The translations under genes were made by a program, and so were the position numbers. A stretch of DNA of 64,000 bases, taken from assembly GCA_001464735.1 (NCBI GenBank), contig LNDU01000055.1:1-64000 (forward strand). Reading direction: 5' to 3'. This stretch comes from Nitrospira sp. Ga0074138 (GTDB lineage Bacteria > Nitrospirota > Nitrospiria > Nitrospirales > Nitrospiraceae). The notes under the pieces were generated by a model, which ran no database searches, was not told the origin of the DNA, and saw nothing but the letters and a program-made list of their open reading frames with translations. Positions 38,332 through 47,422 of the stretch are shown piece by piece; position 1 is the first letter of the stretch, and each line of letters begins with the position of its first letter.

Positions 38332-39420
38332 ATGCTGAAAACAAGACGGTCTGGTTGGTGCCTGGCGTTGGTGCTTTTCTGTGTCATTGTGACTCGTCCA
38401 CCAGACGCCGATGCTGGTTGCGTTGCCGAGACAGCTGCAACTGGAATTGACGTGGGGCTCGTGATCCATCTCTCACCCAGCTGCACGCAGGCCGAGCGGG
38501 AGAGCCATGCCGTGCGTGGCGAAGTAATTATGGATGCGATCGCCAAGGGGCGTGCCGTGGATCTCCTTGGTGTACTGGTGCGCGGGGATCTGATCTTCGA
38601 TCGCCTCGCCGTACAGACGACGGCAGGTTCATCAGGGTCTACCTTGGAGAGAGCGAACCTCGAGGATCATGTCGGCGGCAACGGGCAGCGGATCGTTCGT
38701 CAGGCCCTGAGTCTGCGAGATTCCGTGGTGTTGGGCACAGTGCGCCATAGGGCAGTCGACAGCACGCTTCGGTTTGAAGGACCTGTCGATTTTTCTGGGT
38801 CCCATTTCAAGGAAGGTGTGGATCTCTCCCGGTCGGTGTTCCACAAGGCGGTTGAGCTCTCACGAGCCATATTTGAGAAAGAAGCCTATTTTGTTCAGGG
38901 ACAGTTCGTCCAGCGGGTAGACTGTCGGGAAACCAAGTTCGGCCCCAGTACCAGGTTTCATCAATCTACGTTTCAAGGTTCAGTGGACTGTAGCAGCGCA
39001 CTCTTCGACGGCATGGCGGAATTCCTTGAAGTGACGTTCGAGCAGCCGGCAGTATTTGAACGGTCGAGGTTCGGCCTAGGGACAGGATTTTCGGGGAGTC
39101 GCTTCAAGGGGCGGGTCAGCTTCAGCGAAGCGATCTTCAGCCGCGAGACGTTCTTTGGCTTTGCGGCCTTTGAGGGCGAAGCGGTCTTTACTGGTGCCCA
39201 GTTTTTAGGATCAGCTGATTTCTCACATGCTGAGTTCCGGCAACAAGACGATCTGGCAAAGGCACGGTTCGATCAACCGCCCCTGTTAGACGAAACAAAA
39301 CGACTCGAATCAGCTCAGCCTGGCGGCTTTCTTCGAACCAGCAATGGACAGCATGCGCTCACTGCGATTTTTCTCATCTTGGCCGCCTTGCTCGTGGCTT
39401 ATGCCGCAAAGCTCAAATGA
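38332..39420 (+). CDS. Secreted pentapeptide-like repeat protein with C-terminal anchor
   Basis: The 362-residue protein has a signal peptide (1-28), a middle region of about 15 pentapeptide-like units (V-D-F-S-G-S-H-F, V-D-L-S-R-S-V-F, V-E-L-S-R-A-I-F, A-D-F-S-H-A-E-F and so on) between about 150 and 310, and a C-terminal membrane helix (345-360). Such repeats form a right-handed beta-helix. It is predicted to lie outside the cytoplasm, held in the membrane by its C terminus. The role is unknown. Confidence 0.75.
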   Translation: MLKTRRSGWCLALVLFCVIVTRPPDADAGCVAETAATGIDVGLVIHLSPSCTQAERESHAVRGEVIMDAIAKGRAVDLLGVLVRGDLIFDRLAVQTTAGSSGSTLERANLEDHVGGNGQRIVRQALSLRDSVVLGTVRHRAVDSTLRFEGPVDFSGSHFKEGVDLSRSVFHKAVELSRAIFEKEAYFVQGQFVQRVDCRETKFGPSTRFHQSTFQGSVDCSSALFDGMAEFLEVTFEQPAVFERSRFGLGTGFSGSRFKGRVSFSEAIFSRETFFGFAAFEGEAVFTGAQFLGSADFSHAEFRQQDDLAKARFDQPPLLDETKRLESAQPGGFLRTSNGQHALTAIFLILAALLVAYAAKLK

Positions 39421-39491
39421 AGAGCACTCGATCATCCCCAATATATAGGATCAGGCTTGCCCGTCACCCCATAAGTTGATATAACGACGCC

Positions 39492-40304
39492 GTGGACTCT
39501 CAGGCCGAAGATTTTGAGCAAACAGAGCTTCCCTACCAGGTCCGTATCGAAAATTTCGAGGGGCCACTGGATCTGTTGCTGCACCTCATCAAGAAGAATG
39601 AGATCAACATCTACGATATCCCCGTCGCGATGATCGCCCAGCAATATCTCGAGTATCTGGAAGCGATGGAAGAACTCAATCTCAACGTGGCGGGGGATTT
39701 TTTGGTCATGGCGGCGACGCTCTTGCAGATCAAATCTAAAATGCTGCTGCCGGTGGATGAGACGGCCGACGACGATGAAGAGGGGCCTGACCCACGGGAA
39801 GAGCTCGTTCGACGGCTGCTTGAATATAAGGCTTTTAAGGAAGCGGCCCGTCAGCTTGATGACCAGGAAAAGGTATGGCGCGAGATCTTTTGGCGTGAGC
39901 AAGCGCTCTCGGTTGAAGAAGCGGTTGAGGAGGAGGATCTCTCGTTAGACAATGTTTCGCTGTTTGATCTGGTTGATGCGCTCAAGGGAGTGCTTGAGCG
40001 GACTCCGGGCAGCAGGCTCATTGAGATTGAGCCCGACAATCTCACGGTACGCGAGCGAATGAATCTCATCTTGGAAACACTCGAAGGCAAAGACTCGGTC
40101 TCATTTGCTGCGCTGTTCGAGGGATCGAGTCACCGACTGGTAGTCGTTGTGACGTTCTTGGCGTTACTTGAATTGATGAGACTGCGGGTGGCTCGTGTAT
40201 TCCAAGCGGAAACATTCGGACCGATTTTGGTCTCCCGAATGTTCTCCTTGGTGCCCGATCCGGCAGAGCTTGATGATGTCGATATGGAATGGAGGGGGAC
40301 ATGA
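39492..40304 (+). CDS. scpA: Segregation and condensation protein ScpA
   Basis: ScpA is the kleisin subunit of the SMC-ScpAB condensin that compacts and separates chromosomes. The 270-residue protein begins at GTG 39492. The kleisin N terminus is Y-Q-V-R-I-E-N-F-E-G-P-L-D-L-L-L-H-L-I-K, followed by L-L-Q-I-K-S-K-M-L-L-P and a C-terminal winged helix. The stop overlaps scpB by ATGA. Confidence 0.95.
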   Translation: MDSQAEDFEQTELPYQVRIENFEGPLDLLLHLIKKNEINIYDIPVAMIAQQYLEYLEAMEELNLNVAGDFLVMAATLLQIKSKMLLPVDETADDDEEGPDPREELVRRLLEYKAFKEAARQLDDQEKVWREIFWREQALSVEEAVEEEDLSLDNVSLFDLVDALKGVLERTPGSRLIEIEPDNLTVRERMNLILETLEGKDSVSFAALFEGSSHRLVVVVTFLALLELMRLRVARVFQAETFGPILVSRMFSLVPDPAELDDVDMEWRGT

Positions 40305-41098
40305 CGCCACTGACAGCGGATCTGGTTCATGATGTGCCGGAGACGAGTTCGGTGAATATGGAAGAGGCGAATGGATCGCCGCATGATCAGCGCGTCGATG
40401 ACTCTCAGAGGCAAGACGTGGGCGAGCTTCAAGCGATTCTGGAAGCACTGCTCTTTGTTTCTTCCGAACCGTTGTCTGTAGCGCGACTTGTGGCTGTGTT
40501 GGGGAATGTGCCGAAGGTTGATGTGGAAGAGGCGCTGCGACATCTTGGCCAGGCGCTCGATCAAGATGGGCGCGGGGTGCGACTGGCTGCCGTCGCGGGC
40601 GGATACCGTCTTGTGACGAAGTTGGACTATTCGCCTTGGATCAAACGGCTCGACAAGGCCAAGACATCGGCGAAGCTGTCCCGGTCCGCGCTGGAATCAT
40701 TGGCGATCATAGCCTACAAGCAGCCGCTGGTGCGGTCGGAGGTCGAAGAAATCCGCGGGGTGGAGACCTCCGGTGTCTTGCGCACGCTGTTGGAGCGAAA
40801 GCTGGTACGAATCGTCGGGCGCAAAGAAGTCCCAGGTCGTCCGATCATGTACGGGACGACCAAATTCTTTCTTGAACATTTCGGTTTGAGCGACCTTTCG
40901 CAGCTGCCGCCTCTTCGTGAATTCAAGGAGCTCGGCGAGGCGGAGCAAGCACTCCTTCCGATGGACGGTGAGGACGTTTCGTCCGGCGATGGGTCGATCG
41001 AGACGTGCGAGGCCGATGCGGGCCCCTCAGTAAACGGTGATCTTCAAACGTCTGCTCCTCTCGATGAAATGCTGGATCCTCTTCCTACCGCTCAATAG
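40301..41098 (+). CDS. scpB: Segregation and condensation protein ScpB
   Basis: ScpB dimers bind ScpA and complete the SMC complex. I use ATG 40301, which has GGAGGGGG just upstream and a 4-base overlap with scpA; an in-frame ATG at 40289 would lengthen it by four residues. The two winged-helix domains show L-E-A-L-L-F-V-S-S-E-P-L and L-A-I-I-A-Y-K-Q-P-L-V-R-S-E-V-E-E-I-R-G-V. The N terminus (about 40) and C terminus (about 50) are variable and acidic. Confidence 0.95.
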   Translation: MTPLTADLVHDVPETSSVNMEEANGSPHDQRVDDSQRQDVGELQAILEALLFVSSEPLSVARLVAVLGNVPKVDVEEALRHLGQALDQDGRGVRLAAVAGGYRLVTKLDYSPWIKRLDKAKTSAKLSRSALESLAIIAYKQPLVRSEVEEIRGVETSGVLRTLLERKLVRIVGRKEVPGRPIMYGTTKFFLEHFGLSDLSQLPPLREFKELGEAEQALLPMDGEDVSSGDGSIETCEADAGPSVNGDLQTSAPLDEMLDPLPTAQ

Positions 41099-41130
41099 TC
41101 AACGAACAGATTCTCGGGAGCCTACTTGCA

Positions 41131-41170
41131 GGCCAGTGTGTGGTGATTGGTCTTCGAGACGTCACTGGCC
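41131..41170 (+). terminator. Possible terminator after scpB
   Basis: GGCCAGTG (41131-41138) can pair with CACTGGCC (41163-41170). It lies between convergent genes. The loop is long and there is no T-run, so the call is weak. Confidence 0.3.
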
Positions 41171-41203
41171 TCTTGGGCTCCGCCAGCTTCCACAGTGAGG
41201 GTG

Positions 41204-42121
41204 TTACTTTTTCTTGGGCGATGGGTTCTTGAGTCGCTGGAGTTCTGCGCTCTGTTCGTCCACCTTTTTCTGGAGTGCTTTTAGCTCGTCCTTAAAGGCC
41301 TGTAGGTCTGCCTCATTCCTGCTATCTGGTGGGGTTTGCACGGGAATTGATTGGGGCTGTTGTGGAGCGGGCGCTGCGACCGTGGGGACCGGCTGTGCAA
41401 CGGGAGCGGAAGGTGGAGGTGCGGCAAGGACTCTCGCCAGCAACTGATAGTCAATGGCGAGTGATCGATCTTCAGACTTTCCAATCCAGCTCGATCGGTC
41501 GTATACGTCCGGTCGGAGTACGGCTTCCGGCAGGAAGGTCACCTCACGGTCGCGCAGGCCATCCGTATCCGGGAGAGGACGTGGTTCCTTTTGGCTCGCG
41601 GTGGGTTTTTTCCCTGGATAGTATCGGTATTGAGTCAACGTGAAATGCAGCGAGAGACCGTCAGCGAACAGATGCCCCGAGGTCGTCTCTCTGTTTCCAT
41701 TGACCTTTGGAGCCTGTGATAGCTGCGGGTTGGAATAGATATGAAAACCCACTCGTTGATTGGGTGTCGCTTGCGCAAGGGCGGCGGCAATATGGGGGGT
41801 GAGGAATGCGATGTCGTCTTCGGAGAAGGTGCGAATGTCGTTCAGGTTCGTTGACTTCAAGGCTTTGCCGAGCAGCAGCAAGAGTCCGCTTTTTTCTTTC
41901 GTGTGTACCCCGCGCAAGATATCTGCGATGGTGGTTTCGGACAATTTGATGGGATGTGCCGCCTGGGCGGAGTTGTTGAAGGCGTTCTCTAGAAACACTG
42001 TGCCGAGAGGGGACTCGTGAATGGGGGTGATAGGGTGGGGGCCGGCGCAACTAATTGCCAAACAACTTAGTATGAGCAGGCTAAGGCGCAAAATCGAAGA
42101 GAAGCGTTGCGTGAAATCCAT
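41204..42121 (-). CDS. Lipoprotein with C-terminal coiled coil
   Basis: The product has a signal sequence and a lipobox (L-A-I-S-C, Cys near residue 25), so it is a predicted lipoprotein. ATG 42121 gives a standard-length signal; a start at 42148 adds nine residues. A globular part (30-190) is followed by a Pro/Ala/Gln linker and a charged coiled coil (L-Q-A-F-K-D-E-L-K-A-L-Q-K-K-V-D-E-Q) ending in S-P-K-K-K. It may be cell-envelope structural. The family is not recognised. Confidence 0.7.
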   Translation of the reverse strand: MDFTQRFSSILRLSLLILSCLAISCAGPHPITPIHESPLGTVFLENAFNNSAQAAHPIKLSETTIADILRGVHTKEKSGLLLLLGKALKSTNLNDIRTFSEDDIAFLTPHIAAALAQATPNQRVGFHIYSNPQLSQAPKVNGNRETTSGHLFADGLSLHFTLTQYRYYPGKKPTASQKEPRPLPDTDGLRDREVTFLPEAVLRPDVYDRSSWIGKSEDRSLAIDYQLLARVLAAPPPSAPVAQPVPTVAAPAPQQPQSIPVQTPPDSRNEADLQAFKDELKALQKKVDEQSAELQRLKNPSPKKK

Positions 42122-42400
42122 AATGTTGTGTTGCTGGGTTGAGTTCAAGCGGGGTGTAGTGTAACAGGAACATCCGGCAAAAACAAAAACACCGGTAGCC
42201 AGCTTGTATCAGGTCGTTAAGATTCTGGAGTACATAAGCTGCAAGGTCGATATTCATGGTGACTCTCATGCTGGGTGAGCAAGTGAACTCGGGAGTCACC
42301 GGGGTGTTCTCCACGATGCGGAAGGGAATGGAATGCTTGGCTGGGGATGATTTCCTCTCTTTGCGGACGAATCACGTGCATTGATGAGCGGGCAACGACC

Positions 42401-42428
42401 TTGACGGGGCGAGAATATTTTGTATACA
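42401..42428 (+). promoter_or_regulatory. Putative sigma-70 promoter of urt operon
   Basis: TTGACG at 42401-42406 and TATACA at 42423-42428 are separated by 16 bases. The -10 box lies inside the palindrome TTGTATACAA, so a dimeric regulator could overlap it. Confidence 0.4.
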
Positions 42429-42627
42429 ATCCCGTCGCCCCACGGAGGCGAACGAGTTTGAATGCTCATTAAGCGCAAGCGAAGCAGTCAATCACTTAGT
42501 AACGCCCATTCGATACAACGCACGTTACACGTCAACATCCACTCTTGGTGGCCCCCTTTAGGTAGTTCCGATAGTTTCCACTGGCTCCCTGAACGTTCCA
42601 AAGAAAGGAGGGAGGGAGGGGTCTAAT

Positions 42628-42699
42628 CATGAGCCAGGTAGCTTGGTGTAAGGCTGTACAGTAGCCCGCTCGAAGAACCTTTTGCTCGAAAGGCTCATG
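42628..42699 (+). promoter_or_regulatory. Possible structured RNA in urtA leader
   Basis: A perfect 8-bp closing stem (CATGAGCC 42628-42635 with GGCTCATG 42692-42699) encloses a small hairpin GGCT/AGCC (42652-42655 with 42663-42666) and a CCTTT/AAAGG hairpin next to it. No known riboswitch family is recognised. Confidence 0.3.
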
Positions 42700-42793
42700 G
42701 CAAGCGAACGATTGTTTGGCGATCTGGTTTAGGGCGGAAACCGCATCAACCGGAAATTTGCAACTCACGGCACACACAAAGGAGTGATGCAGT

Positions 42794-44164
42794 ATGGATA
42801 AGAAAACCCCACAGGATTTACATAACGTCAACGAAGTGGCAACCCCCACGGAACAAACTGGGTCGTCTCGAAGAGAATTTCTCGGACAGAGCGGGCGCGT
42901 AGCGGCGGGCGTCGGGGTCGCGGCGCTGCTAGGGAATCTAGGTAATTATGCGTTGTCCTATGCGGCCGGTGGCCCACCGATTAAGATCGGCGTGCTCCAT
43001 TCTCTGAGCGGCACCATGGCGATCAGCGAAGTGTCGTTACGCGATGTCGTGCTGATGGCGGTCGAGGAAATCAACAAAGCCGGCGGCGTCATGGGCCGAC
43101 AGGTTGAGGCGAAAGTCGTCGATCCGGCCTCGAATTGGGACCTTTTTGCCGAGAAAGCCAAGCAGCTGCTGTTGGAAGACAAAGTGTCGGTCGTGTTCGG
43201 CTGCTGGACCTCGGTTAGCCGAAAATCCGTGCTGCCGGTCTTCGAAAAGAATAACGGATTGCTCTTCTATCCCGTCCAGTACGAAGGCGAAGAGTGCTCC
43301 CGCAACGTATTCTACACCGGCGCGGCGGTCAATCAACAGGCGGCGCCGGCCGTGGAGTACTTGATGAGCCCCGAAGGCGGAGGCTACAAGAAGTTCTATC
43401 TCCTCGGGACCGACTACGTGTATCCCCGCACGACCAATAAGATTTTGCGTGCCATGCTGTTGGCGAAGAAAGTGCCGGTCTCCAATATTGAAGAAGAATA
43501 TACCCCGTTCCATCACCAGGACTATCAAACGATCTGCGGGAAGATTAAGAAGTTTGCCGCGGGCGGCGGTGCGGCCGTGATCAGTACGATCAATGGGGAC
43601 AGCAATGTGCCGTTCTATAAAGAGTTCGGCAACCAGGGGTTGAGAGCCGAAGACGCGCCGATCATGGCGTTCAGTGTGGCGGAGGATGAGTTGCGCGGAA
43701 TGGATACGAGTGCGCTGGTCGGGCACTTGGCGGCGTGGAACTATTATCAGAGCGTGGATACACCCCAGAACAAGACATTCGTGGCGAACTTCAAGGCCTA
43801 TTGCAAGCGGAACAACTTGCCGGACGGAGAAAATCGCGTGACCGACGACCCCATCGAAGCCGCGTATTTCGGCGTCTATGTGTGGAAACAGGCGGTTGAA
43901 AAAGCCGGGTCGATCGAGGTGGACAAGGTGCGCAAGGCGGTGTATGGGCAAAAGTTCCTGGCACCGGGCGGCCAGATCATGATGGATGAGGCCAACCAGC
44001 ATACCCACAAGCCGGTGCTGATCGGCGAAATCCTGAAGAATGGCCAGTTTAAGACGATTTGGCGGTCAAAGGGATTGGTGAAACCTGAGCCCTGGAGTGA
44101 GTACACCAACCCTGAGAAGGGTTGTGACTGGATTAATCATCAAGGGACCTATCAGAAGAAATAG
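42794..44164 (+). CDS. urtA: Urea ABC transporter substrate-binding protein UrtA
   Basis: The 456-residue periplasmic protein captures urea for the UrtBCDE permease. It has a twin-arginine signal (S-R-R-E-F-L-G, Arg26-Arg27) followed by an Ala/Gly-rich hydrophobic stretch, so export is probably by Tat, after folding. The body is a type 1 periplasmic-binding fold (K-I-G-V-L-H-S-L-S-G-T-M-A). It shows the UrtA-typical F-G-C-W-T-S-V-S-R-K-S-V-L-P-V and Y-P-V-Q-Y-E-G. It is first of five urt genes, with an AAGGAG site upstream. Confidence 0.95.
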   Translation: MDKKTPQDLHNVNEVATPTEQTGSSRREFLGQSGRVAAGVGVAALLGNLGNYALSYAAGGPPIKIGVLHSLSGTMAISEVSLRDVVLMAVEEINKAGGVMGRQVEAKVVDPASNWDLFAEKAKQLLLEDKVSVVFGCWTSVSRKSVLPVFEKNNGLLFYPVQYEGEECSRNVFYTGAAVNQQAAPAVEYLMSPEGGGYKKFYLLGTDYVYPRTTNKILRAMLLAKKVPVSNIEEEYTPFHHQDYQTICGKIKKFAAGGGAAVISTINGDSNVPFYKEFGNQGLRAEDAPIMAFSVAEDELRGMDTSALVGHLAAWNYYQSVDTPQNKTFVANFKAYCKRNNLPDGENRVTDDPIEAAYFGVYVWKQAVEKAGSIEVDKVRKAVYGQKFLAPGGQIMMDEANQHTHKPVLIGEILKNGQFKTIWRSKGLVKPEPWSEYTNPEKGCDWINHQGTYQKK

Positions 44165-44225
44165 GAGCGGGACGCAAGGCGGTTCGCCGTTTCACGGGCC
44201 GTTCTGACCATGGGTCCATCGTCTG

Positions 44226-44273
44226 TCAGGGAGGTGCTGGAATCTTTCTTGACGAAGATTCCAGCTCTCCTCC
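44226..44273 (+). other. Strong hairpin between urtA and urtB
   Basis: An 11-bp perfect stem (44235-44245 with 44254-44264) extends outward through GGAG/CTCC and CAGG/CCTG pairs. There is no T-run behind it. Placed after the binding-protein gene it could stabilise the urtA part of the mRNA or reduce read-through into urtB, giving more binding protein than permease. Confidence 0.5.
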
Positions 44274-44377
44274 TGGGGCTGTCTGTTGCCAAAGTTCATG
44301 CACGGAGGTTTGTTTGTGATGAGCCTGGCCCGCTCCCGATGCATGGGTGCACGCTTGTGTGGGATTCGCTGGCCGCT

Positions 44378-44450
44378 CCGATCGAACCTGCGCGTATCAA
44401 GCTCAAGAGCGAGGATGCAGCTCTCCAGAGTGCGGCGGCGGCGCTCCTGC
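44378..44450 (+). repeat. Decayed copy of part of urtB
   Basis: This stretch aligns without gaps to 44855-44927 inside urtB, with about 59 of 73 bases identical by my count. In frame it reads P-I-E-P-A-R-I-K-L-K-S-E-D-A-A-L-Q-S-A-A-A-A-L-L, compared with P-I-E-Q-A-L-L-D-I-K-S-E-D-A-A-V-R-S-A-A-A-A-L-L in UrtB, then stops. It looks like a remnant of a partial duplication 477 bases upstream. Confidence 0.65.
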
Positions 44451-44733
44451 AGTAAACTCGACGGTTCCACTTCCCTAGGGGATCTCCCACCAATCTTTCA
44501 GGATTTCCCCGATAGGCCTACGCCGTCTTTTGTGAGATATCTAGCGCCGCAACATGGGTAGAATGATTACTGCATCAATCAGAAGTAGCGATAGGGCGGG
44601 TTCGATCGCGAATGTGGACTGCGTTTCAGACTTTGTCCGGTGGCCCATGTCCGATTCCATGTATTCGGTGAAGAGCGGCGGGGAGCGCCTGACCGATAGT
44701 GAGTCGGACGCCATCACCAAAAAATGGAGATCC

Positions 44734-46296
44734 ATGCGTAGAGGATTTGTTCCATTCTCCAGAATCGTTATTATTCTTTTCCTCCTGATCATTTCACAAG
44801 GAACGGCAGTGGCAGAGCAGCCGTTGGCCTCGGAGGCTGCCGCAGGAGCCGCCTCTCCGATCGAACAAGCACTTCTCGACATCAAGAGTGAGGATGCGGC
44901 GGTCCGGAGCGCGGCGGCGGCGCTCCTCATCGAAAAGGGAGATGCCAGTCTTCTATCGGCACTCGATGCAATCCGTGCCGAGGCGGATCGGGCGACCCGG
45001 CAAGCCATCAAGCCCGTGATCGATCTGCTGAAAAACCATGCCAATCTCACCAGCGATCAGTCGGATACCCGACGGTCAGCCGCCGCCGATCTGGTCGGCA
45101 CCGGCCGACCGGAAGCCATTGCCTGGCTGGAGCAGGCGGCAGCGAAGGAGCCCGTCTGGTGGGTCAAGTACACGATGGAGGAATCCGCACAGCTGCTTCG
45201 GCTTCGTGCTGACGATCACGCGATCCGAGTGGTTGCTGTCAAGAAGCTTGGAGAGCTCCGCAGTCAGAACGGTGTGCCGGTGCTCAAAGAATTCGTGGAC
45301 GCCGGCGCCCAGAGTGGGGCTACGGACGAGCAGCGCGCGTTGGCGGACGCGGCCCACGCGTCGATCGGGCAGATTGACGCATGGAGTTGGTGGGCGGGCG
45401 CCATCGAGACTTTCTTCCGGGGCATCAGTCTCAGTTCGATTCTGTTGATCATGTCCCTGGGTCTGGCTATCGTCTTCGGCTTGATGGGCGTCATCAATAT
45501 GGCGCACGGCGAGTTGATGATGATCGGCGCCTATGCCACGTTTGTGACGCAACAAGCGTTTGTCGCCTGGGTATCTCCCGAGATGTTTGACTGGTACTTC
45601 CCTGTGGCATTACCCGTCGCCTTTCTTGCGGCCGCGGCATTCGGGTGGCTGCTCGAGGCCACCGTCGTTCGCTTTCTCTACGGCCGACTGCTGGAAACCT
45701 TGTTGGCGACGTGGGGCGTGAGTTTGATCCTCATGCAGGCGGCTCGGGTGTACTTCGGCGATCTGACGGCGGTCATTGCGCCGCAGGCGCTGCGAGGTGG
45801 GGCGCAGGTAATGGTCGGGGTCTACCTTCCGTACAATCGGATTTTCATCATCATCCTGTCGATCGTGTGTGTCCTGGGGATTTACTTTTTGCTCTTCCGG
45901 TCAAATCTTGGGATTCGGGTCCGGTCGGTCACGCAAAACCGCAATATGAGCGCCTGTCTCGGGATCCCGACCCGCAAGGTGGACTCCTATACCTTCGCCT
46001 TTGCCTCCGGGTTGGCTGGAATCGCAGGTTGGGCCCTCACGATGGTGGGGAATGTCGATCCCGGACTCGGGCAGAACTATATCGTCGATGCCTTCATGGT
46101 CGTGGTGACCGGAGGCGTGGGGAAACTAGCCGGCACGATCTGGGCCTCGTTAGGCATCGGCGGGCTGAACAAACTGATTGAACCGGTCAGTGGAGCCGTC
46201 TATGGAAAGGTCTTTATCCTGGTCGGTGTGATTTTATTCTTGCAATGGCGGCCGCAGGGTTTGTTTGCCGCAAAAGGACGCAGCGCCGATGCCTGA
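44734..46296 (+). CDS. urtB: Urea ABC transporter permease UrtB
   Basis: UrtB is one of the two membrane subunits. I start it at ATG 44734, which follows GGAGA and opens a signal-like segment; the open frame runs 60 codons further upstream without support. The protein has an exported N-terminal region (about 30-210) of HEAT-like helical units (A-A-V-R-S-A-A-A-A-L-L-I, A-I-R-V-V-A-V-K-K-L-G-E-L) and then a branched-chain-type permease with about eight helices (G-L-M-G-V-I-N-M-A-H-G-E-L-M-M-I-G-A-Y). UrtB from other bacteria has the same layout. Confidence 0.95.
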   Translation: MRRGFVPFSRIVIILFLLIISQGTAVAEQPLASEAAAGAASPIEQALLDIKSEDAAVRSAAAALLIEKGDASLLSALDAIRAEADRATRQAIKPVIDLLKNHANLTSDQSDTRRSAAADLVGTGRPEAIAWLEQAAAKEPVWWVKYTMEESAQLLRLRADDHAIRVVAVKKLGELRSQNGVPVLKEFVDAGAQSGATDEQRALADAAHASIGQIDAWSWWAGAIETFFRGISLSSILLIMSLGLAIVFGLMGVINMAHGELMMIGAYATFVTQQAFVAWVSPEMFDWYFPVALPVAFLAAAAFGWLLEATVVRFLYGRLLETLLATWGVSLILMQAARVYFGDLTAVIAPQALRGGAQVMVGVYLPYNRIFIIILSIVCVLGIYFLLFRSNLGIRVRSVTQNRNMSACLGIPTRKVDSYTFAFASGLAGIAGWALTMVGNVDPGLGQNYIVDAFMVVVTGGVGKLAGTIWASLGIGGLNKLIEPVSGAVYGKVFILVGVILFLQWRPQGLFAAKGRSADA

Positions 46297-47422
46297 ACAA
46301 ATGGTCGCTCGCCAGGACAGCAGAGAAACATTGTCCTTCTACGTGACAGGGCTCATTTTGCTGCTGGTCCTGCCGTTATTGAATGTGCTGACTCCTGAAG
46401 ACTCCTGGCTCCACCTCTCAGATTTTCGCTTGAATCAATTCGGCAAGTTCTTGTGTTTTGCCATTCTCGCGCTTGGACTCGACCTGATCTGGGGCTATTG
46501 CGGTGTGCTCAGTATGGGGCAGGGGGTGTTTTTCGGGTTCGGCGCCTACTGCATGGGGATGTATCTGGCCCTGCAGATCGGGAAGGAAAGTGTGTATGGA
46601 AGCGAGCTTCCGGACTTCATGGTCTGGACGCAGGTCAAAGAATTGCCGTTCTTTTGGTATCCATTCAAGAGTTTTGCAGGCGCTTTCTTGGGGGCTATTC
46701 TTGTTCCTGTGCTCTTCGCGACGATATTCGGGTTTCTGGCGTTTCGCAGCCGCATCAAGGGCGTCTATTTTGCCATTATCACCCAGGCGTTGGCCTTTGC
46801 CGCCTGGCTGGTATTCAATCGAAACGAGACGCGGCTGGGTGGCACGAATGGGTTGACGGATTTTAAGCAATTGCTCGGGTACCGTCTCTCGGACCCTTCG
46901 ACCCAACGAGGACTGTATATCATCACGGTTCTCGCGCTCGGGGCGGCGTATCTCTTCTGTCGGTGGATTGTGGCCTCACGCGCGGGCAAGGTCCTCATTG
47001 CGATCCGCGACAGCGAATCCCGCGTCACGTTTTCGGGCTACACTCCCTGGATGTACAAGCTCTTTGTCTTCGTGGTCTCCGCGGGACTGGCTGGATTGGC
47101 GGGCATGCTGTATGTGCCGCAGGTGGGCATCATTACCCCTGCCCAGATTGGGGTGTTGCCGTCGCTGGAAGTGGTCATCTGGGTGGCGGTCGGCGGGCGT
47201 GGCACGTTAATCGGCGCCATTTTGGGCGCGGTGGCTGTGAACTATGGCCGCAGCGTGTTGACCAACTACTTTCCGGAGGCTTGGCCGTTTATCCTCGGCG
47301 GACTCTTTGTGGTCGTGGTGACGATGTTCCCGGACGGACTGCTGGGGATGATTCGGAAGGCGACCGAGCGCAAGCAGGCCCCGGCGCCGGTGATCAAGGC
47401 AGAAGGGAGGACTGCGGCGTGA
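46289..47422 (+). CDS. urtC: Urea ABC transporter permease UrtC
   Basis: The second permease subunit, 377 residues with about ten membrane helices. It shows G-Y-C-G-V-L-S-M-G-Q-G-V-F-F-G-F-G-A-Y near residue 70, a hallmark of this permease family. The start at 46289 overlaps the end of urtB by 8 bases and has AAAGGAC upstream; the 3' end overlaps urtD by GTGA. Confidence 0.95.
   Translation: MPEQMVARQDSRETLSFYVTGLILLLVLPLLNVLTPEDSWLHLSDFRLNQFGKFLCFAILALGLDLIWGYCGVLSMGQGVFFGFGAYCMGMYLALQIGKESVYGSELPDFMVWTQVKELPFFWYPFKSFAGAFLGAILVPVLFATIFGFLAFRSRIKGVYFAIITQALAFAAWLVFNRNETRLGGTNGLTDFKQLLGYRLSDPSTQRGLYIITVLALGAAYLFCRWIVASRAGKVLIAIRDSESRVTFSGYTPWMYKLFVFVVSAGLAGLAGMLYVPQVGIITPAQIGVLPSLEVVIWVAVGGRGTLIGAILGAVAVNYGRSVLTNYFPEAWPFILGGLFVVVVTMFPDGLLGMIRKATERKQAPAPVIKAEGRTAA

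Larger units (their letters stand above)
42149..42793. other. Long region upstream of urtA
   Basis: About 640 bases without a credible gene. It contains a good promoter candidate (42401-42428), a palindrome TTGTATACAA at 42420-42429, a purine-rich run AAAGGAGGGAGGGAGGGG near 42604-42621 and a possible branched RNA fold (42628-42699). The predicted transcript would carry a 5' leader of about 360 bases before urtA. Confidence 0.45.

Noticed and set aside
42430..42793. Sigma-54 promoter for the urt operon
   Set aside because: TGGCA followed by TTG occurs near 42695-42715, but the GG-N10-GC spacing does not fit.
43037..44008. 323-codon open frame opposite urtA
   Set aside because: Complement of a confident urtA; no ribosome-binding site or motif.
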